Shown in pieces: positions 33,474 through 35,571 of a DNA stretch of 35,571 bases. The stretch comes from an uncultured Thalassotalea sp. Lineage in GTDB: Bacteria > Pseudomonadota > Gammaproteobacteria > Enterobacterales > Alteromonadaceae. The notes beneath the pieces are model-generated. The model worked only from the letters and a program-made list of their open reading frames with translations, was not told the origin of the DNA and ran no database searches. Location of the stretch: assembly GCA_947502355.1 (NCBI GenBank), contig CANMZP010000035.1, positions 1 through 35,571 of the forward strand. The letters are read 5' to 3'. A program made the translations under genes and the position numbers. The first letter of the stretch is position 1, and each line of letters starts with the position of its first letter.

Positions 33474-34640
33474 ATGCGAGTGCTTGATTGTTTGGTTGTT
33501 GGTGGTGGCATGGTCGGTGCGGCGACCGCATTGTCTTTAGCCGAATTAGGGTTACAAGTTGGTGTGGTAGAAGCCTATGAGCCAAAAGCTTATTGTGAAA
33601 ATGAACCTTTCGATTTACGGATGTCAGCAATTTCCATTGGCTCGGAGCAATTATTAGATAACTTAAATGCCTGGCAACAAGTAACCCAATGGCGCGTCTG
33701 TCCATACAAGCGCCTGGGTGTCTGGGAAAACGAACTGGCGTATGCCGAATTTAATAGCGACGAAATTGGCACAGAACATTTAGGGCATATTGTTGAAAAC
33801 CGACTTATTCAATTATCGTTATGGCAGCAAATGCAAAAGAAAAGCAACGTCAGCTTTTTCTGTCCAGAGCAATTAGTCTCTTATCAGCAACATGACGATA
33901 TGGTCGAAGTACAACTTAGTGAACATACCATCCAAACTCGGTTGCTTATTGGTGCTGATGGCGCACAATCGAAAGTACGTAACCTAGCAAATATTGGCAC
34001 CACGGGCTGGGATTATCAGCAAAGTGCCATGCTTATCAATGTTGAAACCGAGCAGGGACAACAAGACATTACTTGGCAACACTTTACCGAAACAGGCCCC
34101 GTGGCGTTATTACCAATGCCGGGCAATCATGCTTCTTTGGTTTGGTATCACCATAGGGACAAAATAAAAGAGCTTGTAAACCTTGATAACAGCCAATTAG
34201 CGCTGGAAATTAAAAAAGCTTTTCCTGGGCGATTAGGCAATATACATGTTGTGGATAAAGCCTCATTCAATTTAACTCGTCGCCATGCCAACAAGTACGT
34301 AGCCAATCGCGTTATTTTGTTAGGGGATAGTGCCCATACCATCAACCCACTTGCAGGGCAGGGGGTAAATATTGGCTTTAAAGATGTAAAAGCGTTAAGC
34401 GAGGTGATTGCCACGGCCATAGAGCAGGGGCAAGCGTTTGACGATGTGCAAGTATTGGCACAATATGAAAAACAGCGTCGCAATGACAACCTATTAATGA
34501 TGTCGGCAATGGATGCCATTTACCTTGGCTTTAAAAATCAATTTGGACCGGTGAAGTTATTACGAAATATTGGTGTGTTTGCCGCGCATCGCGCACCATT
34601 TTTGAAAAAGAAAGCTTTGCAATATGCTTGCGGTTTGTAA
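33474..34640 (+). CDS. ubiF: UbiF-type FAD-dependent ubiquinone-biosynthesis monooxygenase
   Basis: The protein has 388 residues, with the FAD-binding GGGMVGAATALSLAELG at the N-terminus, LLIGADGAQSKVR in the middle and the UbiH/UbiF/VisC signature GDSAHTINPLAGQGVNIGFKD near residue 287. The enzyme hydroxylates the C6 position of the quinone ring in late ubiquinone synthesis. The assignment to UbiF, rather than UbiH or UbiI, rests mainly on its place between miaB and the tRNA-Leu/tRNA-Gln genes, as in E. coli. The ATG is preceded by a weak ACAGAG site. A bidirectional terminator follows. Confidence 0.85.
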   Translation: MRVLDCLVVGGGMVGAATALSLAELGLQVGVVEAYEPKAYCENEPFDLRMSAISIGSEQLLDNLNAWQQVTQWRVCPYKRLGVWENELAYAEFNSDEIGTEHLGHIVENRLIQLSLWQQMQKKSNVSFFCPEQLVSYQQHDDMVEVQLSEHTIQTRLLIGADGAQSKVRNLANIGTTGWDYQQSAMLINVETEQGQQDITWQHFTETGPVALLPMPGNHASLVWYHHRDKIKELVNLDNSQLALEIKKAFPGRLGNIHVVDKASFNLTRRHANKYVANRVILLGDSAHTINPLAGQGVNIGFKDVKALSEVIATAIEQGQAFDDVQVLAQYEKQRRNDNLLMMSAMDAIYLGFKNQFGPVKLLRNIGVFAAHRAPFLKKKALQYACGL

Positions 34641-34703
34641 TAGCCGCTTTACTGCAATCGCTCCCTTCCTGTGCTTACCATAAGTTAGGATTAAATTGAG
34701 AGC

Positions 34704-34749
34704 AAAAAAAACGCCGAAGATAACTAAATAATTATCTTCGGCGTTTTTT
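34704..34749. terminator. Bidirectional intrinsic terminator between ubiF and tRNA-Leu
   Basis: AACGCCGAAGATAA and TTATCTTCGGCGTT form a 14-pair stem with a nine-base loop. A-run and T-run on the two sides allow termination of ubiF (plus) and of the tRNA transcript (minus). Confidence 0.9.
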
Positions 34750-34764
34750 CATCTTAAAGATGAA

Positions 34765-34849
<85 letters not shown>

Positions 34850-34861
34850 AATTCGAGGTGA

Positions 34862-34889
34862 ATTATATAGATGCTCTGTTAAAGCGCAA
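34862..34889 (-). promoter_or_regulatory. Promoter of tRNA-Leu
   Basis: On the minus strand a perfect -10 TATAAT (34867-34862) follows TTGCGC (34889-34884) with a 16-base spacer. The -10 box ends 12 bases before the first tRNA base, so the primary transcript needs little 5' trimming. Confidence 0.75.
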
Positions 34890-35310
34890 GTGTTTTTTTT
34901 CGAAAAATCGTATTTTTAATTTGTTTGCTGCTTTATTGAACTGATTGGTTGAAATTGATTCGTTTAGCACTTCGCAGTTCACATCTTATTAACTTGCTCG
35001 CTGATAAATACATATCCGAAGTATTCTGTCTATTGCTGTGGTGATATTTAAGGTAGGCTCACTCTACCTGCAGGAGATCTTGAGCTCGCTGGGGCTACTT
35101 AGAATGACAGAAACAGAGGTGTTCTAAGAAATAGAAGGTTCAGGGATGAATGTTTTTCCTATGTGACGTTTTTTTTAAATTTTGTTGGATGGTTTTAAAA
35201 TTAAATATGTGCATATGTAGGGGCGAATTTATTCACCCAAACTTAATGGGCTATAAATACACAAAAAATAATTATGATGAAATATTAGGTAAATTAAAAA
35301 TTCGAAAGTT
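34890..35310. other. Spacer between tRNA-Leu promoter and 19-bp repeat array
   Basis: No convincing gene. A short hairpin AGGTAG/CTACCT lies at 35051-35069. A 66-codon plus-strand frame at 35150-35350 runs into the repeat array, has no ribosome-binding site and looks spurious. Confidence 0.5.
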
Positions 35311-35496
35311 AAAGAAGAATTCGAAGATTAAAGAAGAATTTGAAAATTAAAGAAGAATTTGAAAATTAAAGAAGAATTTGAAAATTAAAGAAGAATTTGA
35401 AGTTTAAAGAAAAATTTGAAGTTTAAAGAAGAATTTGAAGTTTAAAGGAGAATTTGAAGTTTAAGGAAGAATTTGAAGTTTAAGGAAGAATTTGAA
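35311..35496. repeat. 19-bp tandem repeat array abutting tRNA-Gln
   Basis: About 9.8 copies of AAAGAAGAATTTGAARNTT run from 35311 to 35496 and end at the base before the encoded CCA of tRNA-Gln. The units grade from a GAAAATT form on the left through GAAGTTT to an AAGGAAGAA form on the right, so neighbouring units are the most alike. 19 is not a multiple of three. On the minus strand the array would be the first sequence transcribed after tRNA-Gln. Confidence 0.92.
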
Positions 35497-35571
35497 TGGC
35501 AGGGGTAAGAGGATTTGAACCTCTGAATGACGGGATCAAAACCCGCTGCCTTACCGCTTGGCTATACCCCT
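35497..35571 (-). tRNA. tRNA-Gln (anticodon UUG)
   Basis: The minus strand gives a complete 75-nt tRNA: acceptor AGGGGTA/TACCCCT, discriminator G, encoded CCA (35499-35497), anticodon loop TTTTGAT with TTG, and T-arm with TTCAAAT. The first base is A, paired with U72, instead of the U-A pair of E. coli tRNA-Gln. Its place beyond tRNA-Leu matches the gln/leu tRNA cluster next to ubiF in E. coli. Confidence 0.95.

Noticed and set aside
35150-35350. 66-codon plus-strand frame
   Set aside because: No ribosome-binding site, unusual composition, and its end is made of the 19-bp repeat.

Overview
The window reads as the chromosome of a marine gammaproteobacterium of the order Alteromonadales, probably Colwelliaceae (Thalassotalea/Colwellia-like). 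This is inferred from the AT-rich, densely coding sequence, the conserved lnt-corC-ybeY-ybeZ / miaB / ubiF / tRNA-Leu / tRNA-Gln order, and marine-type accessory genes. No database search was possible.

Layout. Positions 1-217 hold the end of an unidentified gene and a repeat-filled inverted repeat. An LplT-Aas-type fusion on the minus strand (218-3370) stops abruptly and lacks its catalytic C-terminal subdomain; an XRE regulator is divergent to it. From 4.4 to 8.8 kb come a secreted VIT/VWA protein with a GlyGly-CTERM-like tail, a helical phasin-like protein, a cytochrome b561 and a small membrane protein. From 8.9 to 14.8 kb lies an alkylation-repair neighbourhood (Ogt, an Ada-AraC-AlkA fusion, and an ATL protein farther on), with a DUF882 peptidase, a GDSL lipoprotein esterase and a secreted FG-GAP protein between. 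From 14.8 to 19.0 kb is a sulfide/persulfide module: a BigR/YgaV-like two-cysteine ArsR repressor, two YeeE/YedE half-transporters, a zinc-ribbon protein, a GST and YaeP on the minus strand, divergent from a CoA-disulfide reductase-rhodanese fusion.

The most unusual part is 20.0-22.6 kb. Six copies of a unit of about 165 bp, three on each side of a CRY-DASH photolyase, read on the minus strand as six small RNA genes. Each has a -10 box, a conserved -35 region, an upstream GTAAA-N5-GTAAA-type direct repeat at fixed distance (a CpxR-box look-alike), a transcript of about 68-70 nt carrying an anti-Shine-Dalgarno motif, and an intrinsic terminator with eight or nine U. The 3' UTR of the neighbouring hsp20 gene carries the same anti-SD motif before its own terminator. 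The hsp20 gene has a sigma-32-like promoter and a ROSE-like RNA thermometer. I do not recognise this RNA family; it looks like a multicopy sRNA system that could repress translation initiation, perhaps under envelope stress.

From 23.3 to 27.5 kb are a DUF924 protein, a secreted thiol peroxidase, a YtcJ-like exported amidohydrolase and an unknown 294-aa protein. From 27.4 to 35.6 kb is the conserved housekeeping block: lnt, corC, ybeY, ybeZ, miaB, ubiF, tRNA-Leu(UAG) and tRNA-Gln(UUG). A 19-bp tandem repeat array abuts the 3' end of the tRNA-Gln gene.
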